Of a stretch of DNA of 64,000 bases, positions 11,861 through 23,331 are shown piece by piece. The stretch is from Xanthostigma xanthostigma. Taxonomy: Eukaryota; Arthropoda; Insecta; Raphidioptera; Raphidiidae. Below the pieces are notes generated by a model, which worked only from the letters and a program-made list of their open reading frames with translations, did not search any database and was not told where the DNA came from. Within the stretch, counting starts at the first letter, position 1. Each line of letters opens with the position of its first letter. A program made the translations under genes and the position numbers. The DNA is taken from the NCBI GenBank assembly GCA_963575645.1, contig OY754465.1, positions 38,900,401-38,964,400 on the forward strand. The letters are read 5' to 3'.

Positions 11861-12519
11861 TTGACTTGTGTAACAAACTTCACTGCTATTATTTAGTTTA
11901 TGAAAATTACTGTTGATTTGGTTAGATTGCCTTTTTTCATTACAACACTAGTTTTGTTATGAGTCTTTACATATCTGCATACGTGCATCTAAAGCAGTTA
12001 TTTTATAAGAGGTATGACAAAAAAATACTTAAAAATAAATAGAGAGTAGCACATCCTTAGAAACAGCACATCAATCCCGAGATGTTGGCTGGATATCCAA
12101 CATAACAGAGCTTCATACAAAAAAAAACTCATGAAACTTCACTGGAAACTTCCTGCTTGTTTCGTACATACATTACCACCAAATTGCAGACGCGGAGACT
12201 AAATTTACTTTATTATTATACTTCTTGTGCAACTTAGTAAAATGTATATGCATAAAATATATACTACCCACTATATAAATTAATTCAGCAAAGTTGATAC
12301 AAAGGTAAATTAAAGATGAGCATGGAATTCTACTATAATTTTATGAACATCATTATAAGAATTACATCTATATCGGCACTACGCTACTTAAGACTTCATC
12401 AGCGTTGGGCTCGAAAGATACACTTCACCCCGTTTGAAATTGTAGTTGATGTATCTAGAACGTTAATAATTGTTATAATATTACGAGCTGGGGACATTAT
12501 GTTTGAAGACCCACGCGGG

Positions 12520-12600
12520 TGAAAATATCATTACGTTCGAGATACATGCTACATTGTTTGCACGTACCTCCTATAAAATGCCAGGTTTTCATTTCATATT
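12520..12600 (+). repeat. R3 dispersed repeat fragment
   Basis: The sequence cgttcgagatacatgctaca and then tttgcacgtacctcctataa shares the cacgtacctcctaaaa end with the fragment at about 24945-25016, where it reads ggacgtacctcctaaaat. Confidence 0.35.
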
Positions 12601-13129
12601 TATATATCTGACAGCTGTCATATTCTCATATATTTAATATCCTCTATATTGCTAGCAAAGATCGGGAGAAAGACTTAAACACTACGGTGTAGACATATAT
12701 ATGTCTGTCTCACTAATTATACTTTAAGTCTCATGCGCACGCCCGTGAATGAATGCGCGCCAGTTGCAGCGTCAGTTTGCACATAGAAAAGCTGTGAAAG
12801 GGAGGTGACTTGCTCTATTTCACTTACTAATTGCCCCACTACAGACGCCACACTTGCGCACAACGGATCAAGTAAAAAGAAAGAAACGGAAAACAGTAAT
12901 TTGCTGTCTCACTTCATGGACCATGCTTCCACTTACGACCACTAACATTATAGAAGTTATTAAAAATATTCATATTCTGTGTATGCGGCCATATTTCATT
13001 TCTTTTGGGTTGCTTACAAAAATTATGTCTGCTTTGTATCGGTTTGCTATCGCTCTACGGGCATAAAAAGCAGGAATTTTATAGACGGTTGTGTAAAAAA
13101 CATTTTAATGGATGCTAATGTTTTAAAAG
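12601..13129. other. unassigned DNA
   Basis: No gene is recognised. The 70-codon frame near 12854-13066 has no identifiable features. Confidence 0.45.
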
Positions 13130-13246
13130 TTATGTATCTAGTGCGTGTGGACTAATATTATAACGAATACGACAATGGTTAGAAACAAGCTTTACCGAAT
13201 TTTAATAGTCACACGAGTCATAATATCATCACGAACAAGATATATA
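13130..13246 (+). repeat. R3 dispersed repeat fragment interrupted by a palindromic element
   Basis: The sequence aatagtcacacgagtcataa, then tatcatcacgaacaag, belongs to the R3 group. It is cut at a TATA run by the palindromic element that starts at 13247. Confidence 0.35.
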
Positions 13247-13962
13247 CCGGGTGTCCCATTTTAAAGGAACACCTTGAATAACTTTTACAGTTTTCATTAT
13301 ATAGAAAAATGTCCCGAATAAAAGTTGTTTGGTTTGGAGGGGGACATCGTATAAAGACAAATACCACCCCCCACTCTCATCCTCTACGCAGGGATGAGGG
13401 TGACTGACTTTTTTAATAGGAATACCTATTTTTTATCATAATTAATTATGAGAGGTAAGTGTTGTTTGTTTTGGGAACAGTTATTGATTAAACATAAAAA
13501 AAACCACCGCACCCTTTAATCATTAAAAAATTCAGTCACTCCCACCCCCGCGCAGGGGGCGGTGTTTTTTTGTATGTTTAATCGATGACCCTTCCCAAAA
13601 CAAACAACACTTACCTCTCATAATTTTTTGCGCAACGTCGTTGTTTAGATATAAACATTTTATGGAGTTTCGGGAAACCGATTTTTGACATGCATTTTAA
13701 GGGTTGAGGGAGGCATCGAGTAAAAAAATGTTTCAGACAAATGTTGCATATTTTTTCTAGAAAAATCTTAATTTATGATAAAAAATAGGTATTCCTATTA
13801 AAAAAGTCAAAGTCACCCTCATCCCTGCGTAGAGGATGAGAGTAGGGGGTGGTATTTGTCTTTATACGATGTCCCCCTCCAAACCATACAACTTTTATTC
13901 GGGACATTTTTCCATATAATGAAAAAGTTATTCAAGGTGTTCCTTTAAAATGGGACACCCGG
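13247..13962. mobile_element. palindromic DNA transposon derivative with CCGGGTGTCCC ends
   Basis: The element begins CCGGGTGTCCCATTTTAAAG and ends in the reverse complement. A TA lies on each side (13245-13246 and 13963-13964), as for a TA target duplication. The outer arms (about 13247-13446 and 13777-13962, about 190-200 bp) pair with few mismatches and include the gaggatgagag and gtatttgtctttatacgatg blocks. A second inverted pair built on gaggtaagtgttgtttgtt lies inside (about 13447-13525 and 13553-13625). The unique part, about 13626-13776, has no coding frame. It is non-autonomous; the superfamily is not certain, and the TA flanks would suit Tc1/mariner-like elements. Confidence 0.75.
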
Positions 13963-13964
13963 TA

Positions 13965-15399
13965 TGTAGTATTTCTATCATTTAATTTTCAATTCAATTT
14001 TGAGTAAGTTCTTTTAACCCGACGTAATCGCATGCGGTTGAACACGTGATGAACATGATTTATACGGCTGCATTTCTTTTACGTTACGCAACTTTACACC
14101 ACTAGTGTTAAATGTCTCAATTCACGACCGCTACAAAGCAATGAAAAGCTGCGATTTTATAGGACGGTGTATAAATGAAATTATTAAATCTCTGGAAGAG
14201 GTTGTCTACTTTTCACACCTTTTAAAATAGGATTTTGTAAATGTCTATTCGTAACGAGTGTCTCTGTTATAGAAGAAATGTGTCCCGGAAACTTTTAGCA
14301 CGGAATTTCCATGGAAAATTAGTATCCTATTTATTTTTAGCACTGAATCACTGGAAAATTCAATACCAAATGTACCATCTTAATTATATCTTCAAAGTGG
14401 CAAAAGTTGAACATCACACTCTGAAGAAATAAAGAAAAAATGGTTCCTAACAAGTTAATGTTGCTTTTTTATAGACGCTGACTTAACGAAAGACTACTGT
14501 ACATTTGCGGTGATGTGACAAAAAAAATCGTAATAAAGGAAACGCTGAATAGCAGCAGTAATTTTTATAAATGATTATAATAAATTCTTGAGTAGGAAGA
14601 ACAAAAAAGTGTGTTCAAATGTGAAAACATAAATTATACATACGCACCCTATGTTATGCAATGGCCTATATTACTTTTTTGCGTGTTGAAGTGCACTTTT
14701 TTTCTACGGTAATACAGGTGATAATTATTATTGCTTTTTAGTACCACCACGTTTTTTAGAAAATCAATTTAATTCCTAGAAGAAACCTGTGATTAACATT
14801 AAAGAATATTTTTCCACAGTGTATATTATGTGTAGCGTGGACAATGCATTAAAACAAATCCTAGATAATCTGCGGTTAAAACCCTCGGACACGTCAGCCT
14901 TATTTTTTTAATGCCCATCTTTTTTGATAGCCATCTTCTTTTTAATCCCAGCTCATCATTCATTTGTTTCAAATAAATTGCCGAAAATTTCGCAGCTATT
15001 TTTAATTTTTATTTCCACTTTAAACAATTAAAATCTCGGAAACTGTCAGTTATAAATGGCATATTGCAGAAATCAGAAGTTGATCATAATCTGCAAAAAT
15101 TTGGAGGGATGTCAATAAAAAAAGGTGATGACCTGATTTTAAAAAGGGGTGGGGGTGAAAAACAGACAATAAAAAAACCGTGTTTAAAAAATAAGAATTT
15201 TGGGCGCAGATCTTCTGAGATGTTTTTATATGGATTGTTTCGCATTAAACTTACGCACTAAATAGAGTGTCATTAATTAATATTGTAAAAAAGTATGATA
15301 AAATATTATGTTAAAAGATTGTTTCTGGGATGACTTAGTCCGGAAAGTTTAGATGGTGAGGGTTAAAAAAGAAAGGCTACTTGTCAAATTTTTGCGCAT
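13965..15399. other. unassigned DNA
   Basis: AT-rich with short frames on both strands. A patch at 14890-15180 has several T- or A-runs alternating with gccatctt and gggatgtc strings, but no interpretable element. Confidence 0.45.
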
Positions 15400-15900
15400 T
15401 TTAGGGTTCTGTACATCCGATTAAAAAACGGAACCCTTATAGGATTCCCCTCTCGTGTTTGTCGGTCTGTCCGTCTGTCACAGCTTATTTTCTTCGAATT
15501 TCCCCGACGAAAAAATTTCAAATTTAGTACATTTATAGAATTAGAGCATCCAATTAGAGCGTAAATAAACCAATTTCGATTTTGGAGGTTCAAGTGCATC
15601 ATGTTCAGGAAATGAAAAGGCTCGTTATTAGAAGTTCGAATATATTTTTTATGATTTTAAAATACATATAATAGTTTAAAAAATATTTAAAAAATTATAC
15701 GAAAAAGCGAACATTTACCCCTCTCCCCATTTCCGAAACTACTGTCTAACATTTTGAAAAAAACAGAGAATATAGAGCCTCACTTATTGTTTACAGGAAA
15801 ACCTAAACGAAAATCTTAAGTCTTAAAGTTCTCACGGAAAACGGAATGGAACGGAACCCTCTCCACGCAAGTTCAGCCCGCACTTGACCGGTTTTTTGTT
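15400..15900 (+). repeat. gttccgta-type retroposon copy, degenerate
   Basis: The block opens with ttagggttctgtacatccg and aaaaacggaacccttatagg, continues with gtcggtctgtccgtctgtca, and closes with acggaaccctctccacgcaa then cccgcacttgaccggttttt. The opening and closing strings are the known two ends of a repeat abundant in lepidopteran genomes. The middle has no surviving frame. Confidence 0.6.
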
Positions 15901-16074
15901 ATAGGTGTGATGTTTTTTTTATTTAAGAAAAAACTGAATTAATTAATTAAACATAACTTTATGCATGATAGTACATTGGATATCAAAATTAGAATTATAA
16001 TATTTTTAATAGTTGACGCTGAGATGTGTTCTCTTTCTACCCGTTTTACATTACATATAAGCTCCGTATATATA
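15901..16074. other. short unassigned segment
   Basis: AT-rich spacer with no gene or repeat recognised. Confidence 0.4.
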
Positions 16075-16330
16075 AAAAAAAATTCACCCCTTTCGGGGGT
16101 GAGTATTGGCCGGTTGGTAAGGGTCGGACGCGATATCCAACACCACCACCGTGCTCAGCATCCTCGAAAACAGGGGTAAAGTACTTCTTTTTGCAGGGAA
16201 ACCTAGTAAATCGCGTTTAACCCCTCTCGGGGGTAGTTTTTGGCCGGTTTGAGGGATTGGGGCACCCCAACGAGAAATTCTGATGCCGCCATCGTGTTCA
16301 GCACCCTCGAAAACGGGGAGAAGGTAGTTT
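16075..16330 (+). repeat. two degenerate tandem copies of a GC-richer unit
   Basis: Unit 1 (about 16084-16176) has acccctttcgggggtgagta, ttggccggttg, ccgtgctcagcatcctcgaa and aacagggg. Unit 2 (about 16219-16320) has acccctctcgggggtagttt, ttggccggttt, tcgtgttcagcaccctcgaa and aacgggg. The two are about 135 bp apart and clearly homologous. Overlapping short frames here follow from the GC content and the repeat and are not called as genes. Confidence 0.65.
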
Positions 16331-17560
16331 CATTCCGGCTCAAAAATCAAAATATTTACCATTTTCGCGTTTTTTCCGACTTACACATGCCACTACATGG
16401 TACGGGTCATTATATGCCTTTGTTTGGCTGGGATCCTAATCACTCATTATTACTGTGGATAGTCAACTAGCCCCTTACTTCCAAACTTCCAAAACCTTAA
16501 AGACACTAATAATCTCAGTTATAGAACGTTTATAATCTACTGTCTATTTAATCAGTAAGGTTTAGATTCAGTTCCAAAATTTAATTAAATAATTATTAAG
16601 AGGATCCAGGATCACAAATAAGCTAACATTTCATTTTATTTATGATTCAGTATCCTCTAAATCAGTGATATCAAAGATACGGTCCGCTGGCCGCATCCAG
16701 CTCTCACAAGCCATCTCAATACGGCCCGCGTCCAGAGTGAGGATTTCAATCTATTTTGAAAATAACTCTACGTTAAATATGACACCTGACATTAATGAGC
16801 TTATCAAAAACAAGAGATCTCAGGTGTCTGGATCCTCAAGCTCAAGATAATTTACCCTCTTTATTAATTTTATATGAAAATTGATTTAAACCAAATAAAT
16901 CAAGATTTTAATGTAGTATGTGTTTTAGTTTTTAATTTAGAATTTAGTCTGCTAACACACTCTAAATCTTATTATTGGCCCTTGAGAAAAATCAGTCTGA
17001 CACCACTGCTCTAAATAATTATTAAACTACAATTTATCTATCTATTGAAAACCCTTAAAGTTGCAAAAAGATATGGTCAGAACGTATATTGAAGAAAATG
17101 GAAACGTGGGAAACTCTGGATTGCAGCTTTACTGCAAGTAAAAACGTCAGCCAATTCTAACATCTCAACTATTTGGTCTTAAAGTCCCGACATCTATAAT
17201 GGGCTAAAAGGTTGATTTCACACAATGGATGTCATTCACAGTTCACATGATAATATTGAAAATCACTGACTTTATTTTGCTCTGTCCTGTAGTAAGAATA
17301 GTTTAACTACACATTACACATCGTGTTATTCCATCAGTGCAGAAATCAATGATATTTTCGAAACAAAGCACTTTAGGCAATTCACAATATATTAGGTATC
17401 TAAAAAGGAAAAGGCATAAACAAGAATAAATACCTTTAAGGGATTTTATTATGAAACTTTAATCTAATTATGCGGACCACTGTCCCAGCTGAATCCTTAT
17501 CTGTATTTAGGTTGATTTATTTCTGGTACCTGACAAACTTACTTAGCTATTCAACAATAA
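16331..17560. other. unassigned DNA
   Basis: No reading frame or bounded repeat is supported. AT-rich with scattered short direct repeats. Confidence 0.45.
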
Positions 17561-17579
17561 TATCTCATTGAAAATAAAA
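17561..17579. repeat. target-site duplication, left copy
   Basis: TATCTCATTGAAAATAAAA here is repeated exactly at 17992-18010, bounding the SINE on both sides. The duplication is 19 bp long and perfect. Confidence 0.85.
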
Positions 17580-17991
17580 TAAATAATAATGCGTTTAACG
17601 TCCGTTTCTCGACTTTATTAACACGCCATTCGCATCATTACTATTTTCTATCTACAACACTTGCCGTTATTTTCTATAATTTTAAATTTCAACTTAATAT
17701 ATTAATAGCAATGGGCGAATAAAGGAATTTTAGAACATTAGGAAATTTCGAGCATAGGAGTTTGACAGATAATCGGCCATGTCCTTGAATAAGGGAACCA
17801 TCTCGATATTTATCTGGAATTATTAAGGGAAACCATGGAAAACCTCAGCAAGATAGTCAGTACAGGAATTACCGTTTCTCGGCGAGAGGCAGTAGGAAAA
17901 AGTCCCAGCCACATCTGCACCCGCCGGGATTCGAACCCGGTATCTTCCGAATGCGAGTCTAGTGCTCTCACCACTACGCTACCCCGCTCGG
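17580..17991 (-). mobile_element. tRNA-derived SINE, full-length insertion
   Basis: Read on the minus strand, the element starts at 17991 with CCGAGCGGGGTAGCGTAGTG, which contains a Pol III A box. It passes ctagactcgcattcgg, an anticodon-like loop CGC, and a B box GGGTTCGAATCCC at about 17929-17941. About 335 bp of unrelated body follow, ending in an A/T-rich tail next to the left duplication. The 5' head followed by a body and a weak tail, flanked by a perfect 19-bp duplication, is the signature of LINE-mobilised SINE insertion. The intact duplication suggests a fairly recent insertion. The body includes ccatggaaaacctcagc and tttctcggcgagaggcag. Confidence 0.85.
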
Positions 17992-18010
17992 TATCTCATT
18001 GAAAATAAAA
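17992..18010. repeat. target-site duplication, right copy
   Basis: Exact second copy of the 19-bp sequence at 17561-17579, immediately next to the tRNA-like head of the SINE. Confidence 0.85.
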
Positions 18011-19382
18011 GATTAAACTTTCAGTATTTCATACTAGTGAGGTTTTCAGATTATATTATAAATTGTAAGTTGCATATAATACATCTGAAGTCATGGTTTC
18101 CTCATCTTGAAGCAGACCTACATGCCAGAGTTTTTAACGGGCCTTCCTACCAACTGTTTCGATTTTGTCTTCTCTTTATCTCTGAACCACCGCGCCGGAT
18201 ACCTCCTTATCACAGACCACCAGGCTAGAGCACTGGTAGCGCCCTTTCTTTGTGAGGGACATAATTTCAAAATATAAGACGAGGGTATTTCAGAAGGAAA
18301 AAATTAAAAAATATTATACAATTAGGAAAGAGAAATCTGAGATCTAAGAATATCTTAAGCGCCGTTTTGGCATGAAAAATTACTTGCTTTATTTAAAGTT
18401 TTGACACCATTGAAAGTCTCAAGATTAAATGCAATTTTAAATTATCATAATTGCTTCACTGATCGATCTTGTGCCACTAGGTCTACCTTTTCAACTTCTG
18501 TTTGTAAGGTTCGCAATAATTAATGATTGTAATAACTTTTAGAATACAGAGTAGAGACTTATAAACTATCATAAATAAAAATATTGATTTCTACAAACTG
18601 TATTTAGAACAAGGTATGGTGAAGACATTTAGAATATCAAATAGGTATTACCTAACCAAAAATTATAAAATGTTTCTTTCTCTGTCTCAAGTTTATTGAA
18701 AAGGATAGACTTATTTTTCCGTGCCGGTTCAGTTACATAATGCCAGTTTTTTTGATACGCGATTATACTTGCGCTCTGCAATCTTTGAATATTAGTTATC
18801 GTGGCGTTTATGTGTGAATAATTTGATTTTAGTGTGTTGTTTAACTTGTTAAAATACTCTTATTAATCGTCATAATTGTTAATATTATTTTTAGTGTTGC
18901 TCGTTAAATGGTGTAAATATTGTTATATTAATTTATCGATAATATCAAACGTCTCAGTTCATGAACTTGTTAAGAGATAACGAAAAGCAGTGGTTAAGTA
19001 ATCAAATAATTGGTAGTTATTTATGGACATTAATTAACAGTAACAGCATGGAAGCCTACAAATAATTACTAGTAGTTTAGTTCAAGAAAACGTGAGTGCA
19101 TATTTACATAATTTTCATTACATTTCAATGCGTTTAATTATTACTGTTTTATTTCAACTGATTATTTGTGGTCTATTAATTATTTATTATTATTATTGAA
19201 ATAATGTTTGAAAATCATTTATTATATATAGTAAAAATTGAATGGCGCATTTGGCTGTTATTCCGAAATAACGCAACAAACAAACAAAGACAGAGTCAAA
19301 TATTTTTTGATCGAGTGATTTTACTCACTTGCTCCGGCTTCTTTCAATTTCATTGAAGTAAAAGTTTATAGTACGAGAGTCC
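18011..19382. other. unassigned DNA
   Basis: An 88-codon frame overlaps the SINE edge and has no family resemblance. The rest is AT-rich with no identified gene. Confidence 0.45.
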
Positions 19383-19776
19383 GTAACACTAAAACCCTAT
19401 GGATCACCGAATAGACCAATTCATGGATATTTGGAAAATTAAAACCCTGCTTAAAAGAAAAATACAATGGTTGGCAGGCTGGAGTGGGCCGGACCATCAA
19501 AAAGGGATAACTTCCGGTCACCCAAAAAAACGGTTATCTTATGCATCTCCGAATAGAATGTTGTTTACTTTATTTTGAAGTTTACGTTCTTAACGTGCTA
19601 AGACTCGGTAGGCTGGCGGGTTCTGGTTCCGCTAACTGCAATTGAATTTTTGAATAAAAATTTTTATTACATAATTTGAAAGAACACATACAAGTTTTAT
19701 TAACCGACGAAAAACAAAAACGGAGGAGGTTCTCAAGTCGACGCGTATATTTTTTTTTTTTTTTTATTTTTTTTTT

Positions 19777-20271
19777 ATGTATGACCACGCATAACTTTTT
19801 ACAGAGTAGTCCGATTTTGATAAATATTTTTTTGTTTGAAAGGGTATACCCCGAAGTTGGTCCCATAAAAATTTGGTAAAAAAATTCCAACCCTAAGAGT
19901 AGGAAAACAGGGGATGATTGATTGTTCACTCACTGATTGTAATGTATGACCACACATAACTTTTTACAGAGTAGTCCGATTTTGATAATTATTTTTTTGT
20001 TTGAAAGGGTATACCCCGAAGTTGGTCCCATATAAATTTGGTAAAAAAATTCCAACCCTAAGGGTAGGAAAACAGGGGATGATTGATTGTTTACTCACTG
20101 ATTGTAATGTATGACCACACATAACTTTTTACAGAGTAGTCCGATTTTGATAATTATTTTTTTATTGGATAGGGTATACCTCGAGGTTGGTCTCATATAA
20201 GTTTGGAAAAAAAAATCCTACCCTAAGGGTGGGAAAATAGGGGTGATTTATTGTTCACTCACAGATGTTCA
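19777..20271 (+). repeat. tandem array, three 165-bp units
   Basis: Units begin with atgtatgaccac at 19777, 19942 and 20107, exactly 165 bp apart. Each carries ataactttttacagagtagt, ccgattttgata, agggtatacc and a late ctaag(a/g)gt block. Units 1 and 2 are nearly identical; unit 3 is more diverged (for example atacctcgaggttgg). Any open frame here is a repeat by-product. Confidence 0.85.
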
Positions 20272-20321
20272 TGCTGAGTTGTGTATTACAATTATAAATT
20301 ATATAGCCACAAAAAATTATA

Positions 20322-20823
20322 AAATAAAAACTTTTTAACAAAAAAATTAAACCGCCGAAAAACTGAAAAGCAAAAAATAATAAATCTTTTTATGTAACTA
20401 AGTTCTATTTAAGTAGTTGAACGTATGTGACAGTCTAGTATATCTAAGTAATTTTGAGTCGGCGTCAAACAATCAATGAACAAAGATCACTAAAAGAAAT
20501 AACCAAATCAAATTAACAATGATACGTGAAATCTCTAGCGATAAACATTAACATTCTAAACATGCGCTCTCCACACGACCACTCGCAAAGACGTGTGCCC
20601 TCAGTGTGTGCCCGTTCGGGTTGCTCTGTCGCTGACATTAACTTCGTGAACTCTCAGAGATCTCCGGCGAAGGATTGTTGACGCCGACTCAAAATTACTT
20701 AGATATACTAGACTGTCACATACGTTCAACTACTTAAATAGAACTTAGTTACATAAAAAGATTTATTATTTTTTGCTTTTCAGTTTTTCGGCGGTTTAAT
20801 TTTTTTGTTAAAAAGTTTTTATA
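20322..20823. repeat. inner inverted repeat, arms of about 147 bp
   Basis: Arm 20322-20470 (ataaaaactttttaacaaaa ... gagtcggcgtcaa) is an almost perfect reverse complement of 20678-20823 (ttgacgccgactc ... ttgttaaaaagtttttat). The loop of about 207 bp is GC-richer and contains gtgtgcccgttcgggttgct. It lies inside the larger foldback and could form a strong hairpin RNA if transcribed. Confidence 0.75.
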
Positions 20824-21071
20824 GCAAAATTACGTTTATTTTATTTTTTTACCACATAATTAAAAAGTTATATGGAATTTAAAAACACTTTTTAACTAAG
20901 TTTATTTTGTGTACATGTATATTAATACGTACTATCAAACTCACCATGGATACAAAGTCATAAAGACAATATTACAGCGTCATCGGAACTTAGCTAAAAA
21001 GTATTTTTAAATTCCATATAACTTTTTAATTATGAGGTAAAAAAATAAAATAAACGTAGTTTTGCTATAAA
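20822..21071. repeat. second inner inverted repeat, arms of about 82 bp
   Basis: Arm 20822-20903 (tagcaaaattacgtttattt ... ggaatttaaaaacact) pairs with 20988-21071 (agtatttttaaattccata ... aaacgtagttttgctata). The spacer is about 85 bp. It abuts the previous inverted repeat, so this region holds back-to-back hairpins. Confidence 0.7.
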
Positions 21072-21642
21072 ACTTGTATGTGATCTTTCCATTTATGTAA
21101 AAAAAAATTAATTAAAAAATTAAATTGCTTTTTTTCAGTGAAGGGCCCGCCAGCCCACCACTAGACGATTTTAAAAGTTAAAACCTTTCATTTAAATGTC
21201 ATTTCAACCTATTCGGTTATGAGGTAAGAATACCTATTTTCAACTTTAGACGCGTTTGAAAGGGAAGTCGCCAACCATACAAGTTTGACCATGATGTTAA
21301 AAACGTTAACTTCAAACTAAAGTAAACAACATTCTATTTTAAGATGCCTAGGATAACCGTTTTTTTGAGTGACCGGTAGCTACCCCTTTTTCACGGTCCG
21401 GCCCACTCCAACCAACCATTGTATTATTTTGTTAAGCAGGGTTTAAATTTTTCAAATATCCGGGAACTGGCCTTTTCGGATATCCATACGGTTTTAGTGT
21501 TTCATGGCAGAGTAAGTCAGATAGTTAGGTCACATGTAGCCGGGTTACATGGCACATTTTCACTTTAAACGCGCGTAAATATTACAAGAATCCATTTTCA
21601 CTACATACAGAATACTTAATTTTAACCATAATATTGACGTCA

Positions 21643-21652
21643 CGTCTAAAGT
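21643..21652. repeat. possible 10-bp target duplication, left
   Basis: CGTCTAAAGT occurs here and again at 23269-23278, just outside the two terminal arrays of the following element. Confidence 0.5.
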
Positions 21653-23268
21653 CGGTACATGACGTTTTGGTACGGCCGTTTTGGTCCCGCCGTTTTGGTC
21701 CCGCCGTTTTGGTCCCGGCCGTTTTGGTCCCGGCCGTTTTGGTCCCGACCGTTTTGGTCCCGGCCGTTTTGGTACCGGCCGTTTTGGTCCCTGTTATTAG
21801 GTTATGACAAATAAAATTACCGAACAATTTTTCAGACAATATATTGACAAAAATTAAATAATATAATTCAAACAATTAACGTTCGATCCGGATTTGGATC
21901 TTCTTCGGAATTGAGCTAAAAAACAAAAAATATAAAAAATAAATTAGTAATTATTTTATATAATAAATTTATGCTGTGTATTTTTTCAATATGAAAATAT
22001 TAATCATAAAATAATAGCTAATTACTAATTAATTTTTTATTTGAACGATTTTTGTTAAATAAAGTAACGTCACTCTAAATACAATAGGGCGGACTTCTAA
22101 AGATGCAAAAAATTTATAGGCCAATTATTTAAATATTTTTTGTTGTTCTCAGTGGAAGCGGTTTTTCGAAAAACAATAAAAAATAAATAAATAAAAACAA
22201 TTTAAAAAAAAATTTAACATTTTTTTCACCGGAACTTTATTCTTTCAGGTGTTAAGATGACACCATAATTTATTCAAATTTTTATTTTAAATTATTATTT
22301 AATACTATAAGAAAATTATTTTATGTGTTGTACTCTATCAACAGGGCTGTGTGCTCGGGATGTAGGGGCAGCGCGGAACCCTATTTTGAACGTTAAATTA
22401 AAACTATAAAAAATACGGATGAGTCCCGAAAGATGAGTCTTTTTTATAAGAAATTTTCTCCAGTGGAGTCTTCGGCTCCACAGTATTGCAATCTTGCCTC
22501 ACTGTTAAGCAGTTTGGACTGTACGCATATATCTCTTCTACGCATGCGCCGATTTTCTCCAAAAAATTTTTTCACAAAACTCTTGTATAATAAAATAATG
22601 AACCGTTATAAAAATAATGTCATTATTATATAAAAAAAACACCGTTGTAGCATATACATATATCTTCTGCGCATGCGCCGATTTTCTCTAAAATTTAAGA
22701 AGTTACCTGGAAACGAATCGAACAAAAAAGGTTTTTCAAAATCGGTTAAGCCGTTTGGGCTGCACGCATATATCTCTTCTACAGCGTGACGCGAAACACC
22801 GTGACGATCTGACGCGAATCACCGTAACGCGAATCCATCAGTTTACCCCCTACCAAAAATCGTTCAAATAAAAAATTAATAAGTAATTAGTTATTATTTT
22901 TTCATTAATATTTCCATACTGATAAAATACACAGTATACACTTATTATATAAAGTAAATACGAATTTATTTTTTATTATTTTTATTTTTTAGCTCAATTC
23001 CGAAGAAGATCCAAATCCGGATCGAAACGTTAGGTAATTGAATTATATGATTTAATTTTTGTCAATATATTGTCTGAAAAATTGTTCGGTAATTTTATTT
23101 GTCATAACCTAATAACAGGGACCAAAACGGCCGGTACCAAAACGGCCGGGACCAAAACGGTCGGGACCAAAACGGCCGGGACCAAAACGGCCGGGACCAA
23201 AACGGCGGGACCAAAACGGCGGGACCAAAACGGCGGGACCAAAACGGCCGTACCAAAAAGTCCTGCTT
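21653..23268. mobile_element. foldback element with terminal CCAAAACGG tandem arrays
   Basis: The two ends carry arrays of a 14-15 bp unit (GGCCGTTTTGGTCCC on the left, its complement on the right): nine units at 21661-21794 and ten at about 23118-23262. Variant units (GGTACC second from the inside, GACCG third from the inside) sit at mirrored positions, so the arms are true inverted copies. Inside the arrays the arms continue for about 230-280 bp, including gatccggatttggatcttct and tttatttgaacgatttttg. The core (about 22080-22850) has two reverse copies of the R1 gcgcatgcgccgatttt block. No transposase is present. A 10-bp direct repeat outside both ends may be a target duplication, as for Foldback- or Mutator-like elements. 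Confidence 0.7.
22525..22690 (-). repeat. two R1-type satellite units inside the foldback core
   Basis: Reverse copies of the block seen in tandem at 44196-44785 occur here: tctacgcatgcgccgatttt then, about 120 bp later, tctgcgcatgcgccgatttt, with aatgaaccgttataaaaata between. This shows exchange of the R1 unit between unrelated elements. Confidence 0.55.
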
Positions 23269-23278
23269 CGTCTAAAGT
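23269..23278. repeat. possible 10-bp target duplication, right
   Basis: Second exact copy of CGTCTAAAGT. The bases just inside the two copies (about eight on each side) do not pair with each other, which leaves some doubt about the exact element end. Confidence 0.5.
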
Positions 23279-23331
23279 ATCTCCATTTGATTCAAATCAT
23301 ATCAAAGAGTAGGCGCCGGCGTCGGTCTGGC

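Larger units (their letters stand above)
19383..21507. mobile_element. large foldback element with nested inverted repeats
   Basis: The left arm (about 19383-19699) starts gtaacactaaaaccctatgg and includes gagtgggccggacc, gaatagaatgttgtttactt and cacatacaagtttta. The right arm (about 21067-21507) is its reverse complement at roughly 80% by eye, ending gttttagtgtttcatgg. Between the arms lie a three-unit 165-bp tandem array and two further inverted pairs. There is no transposase frame; the short frames are by-products of the repeats. It is an inverted-repeat, non-autonomous element of about 2.1 kb. I did not find a convincing target duplication. Confidence 0.65.

Noticed and set aside
19582..19929. 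115-codon minus-strand frame
   Set aside because: Lies across a poly-T/poly-A tract and the start of the 165-bp tandem array; lysine run and no domain features.
21661..21794. Possible CRISPR-like array of short direct repeats
   Set aside because: Units are contiguous with no spacers of unique sequence, and the DNA is eukaryotic in character; it is a tandem repeat in a transposon end.
21582..21875. Reading frame encoding a repetitive AGTKTAGTKT-type protein, mirrored at 23070-23312
   Set aside because: It is only the translation of the 14-15 bp CCAAAACGG unit in the inverted arms; no start context or conservation beyond the repeat.
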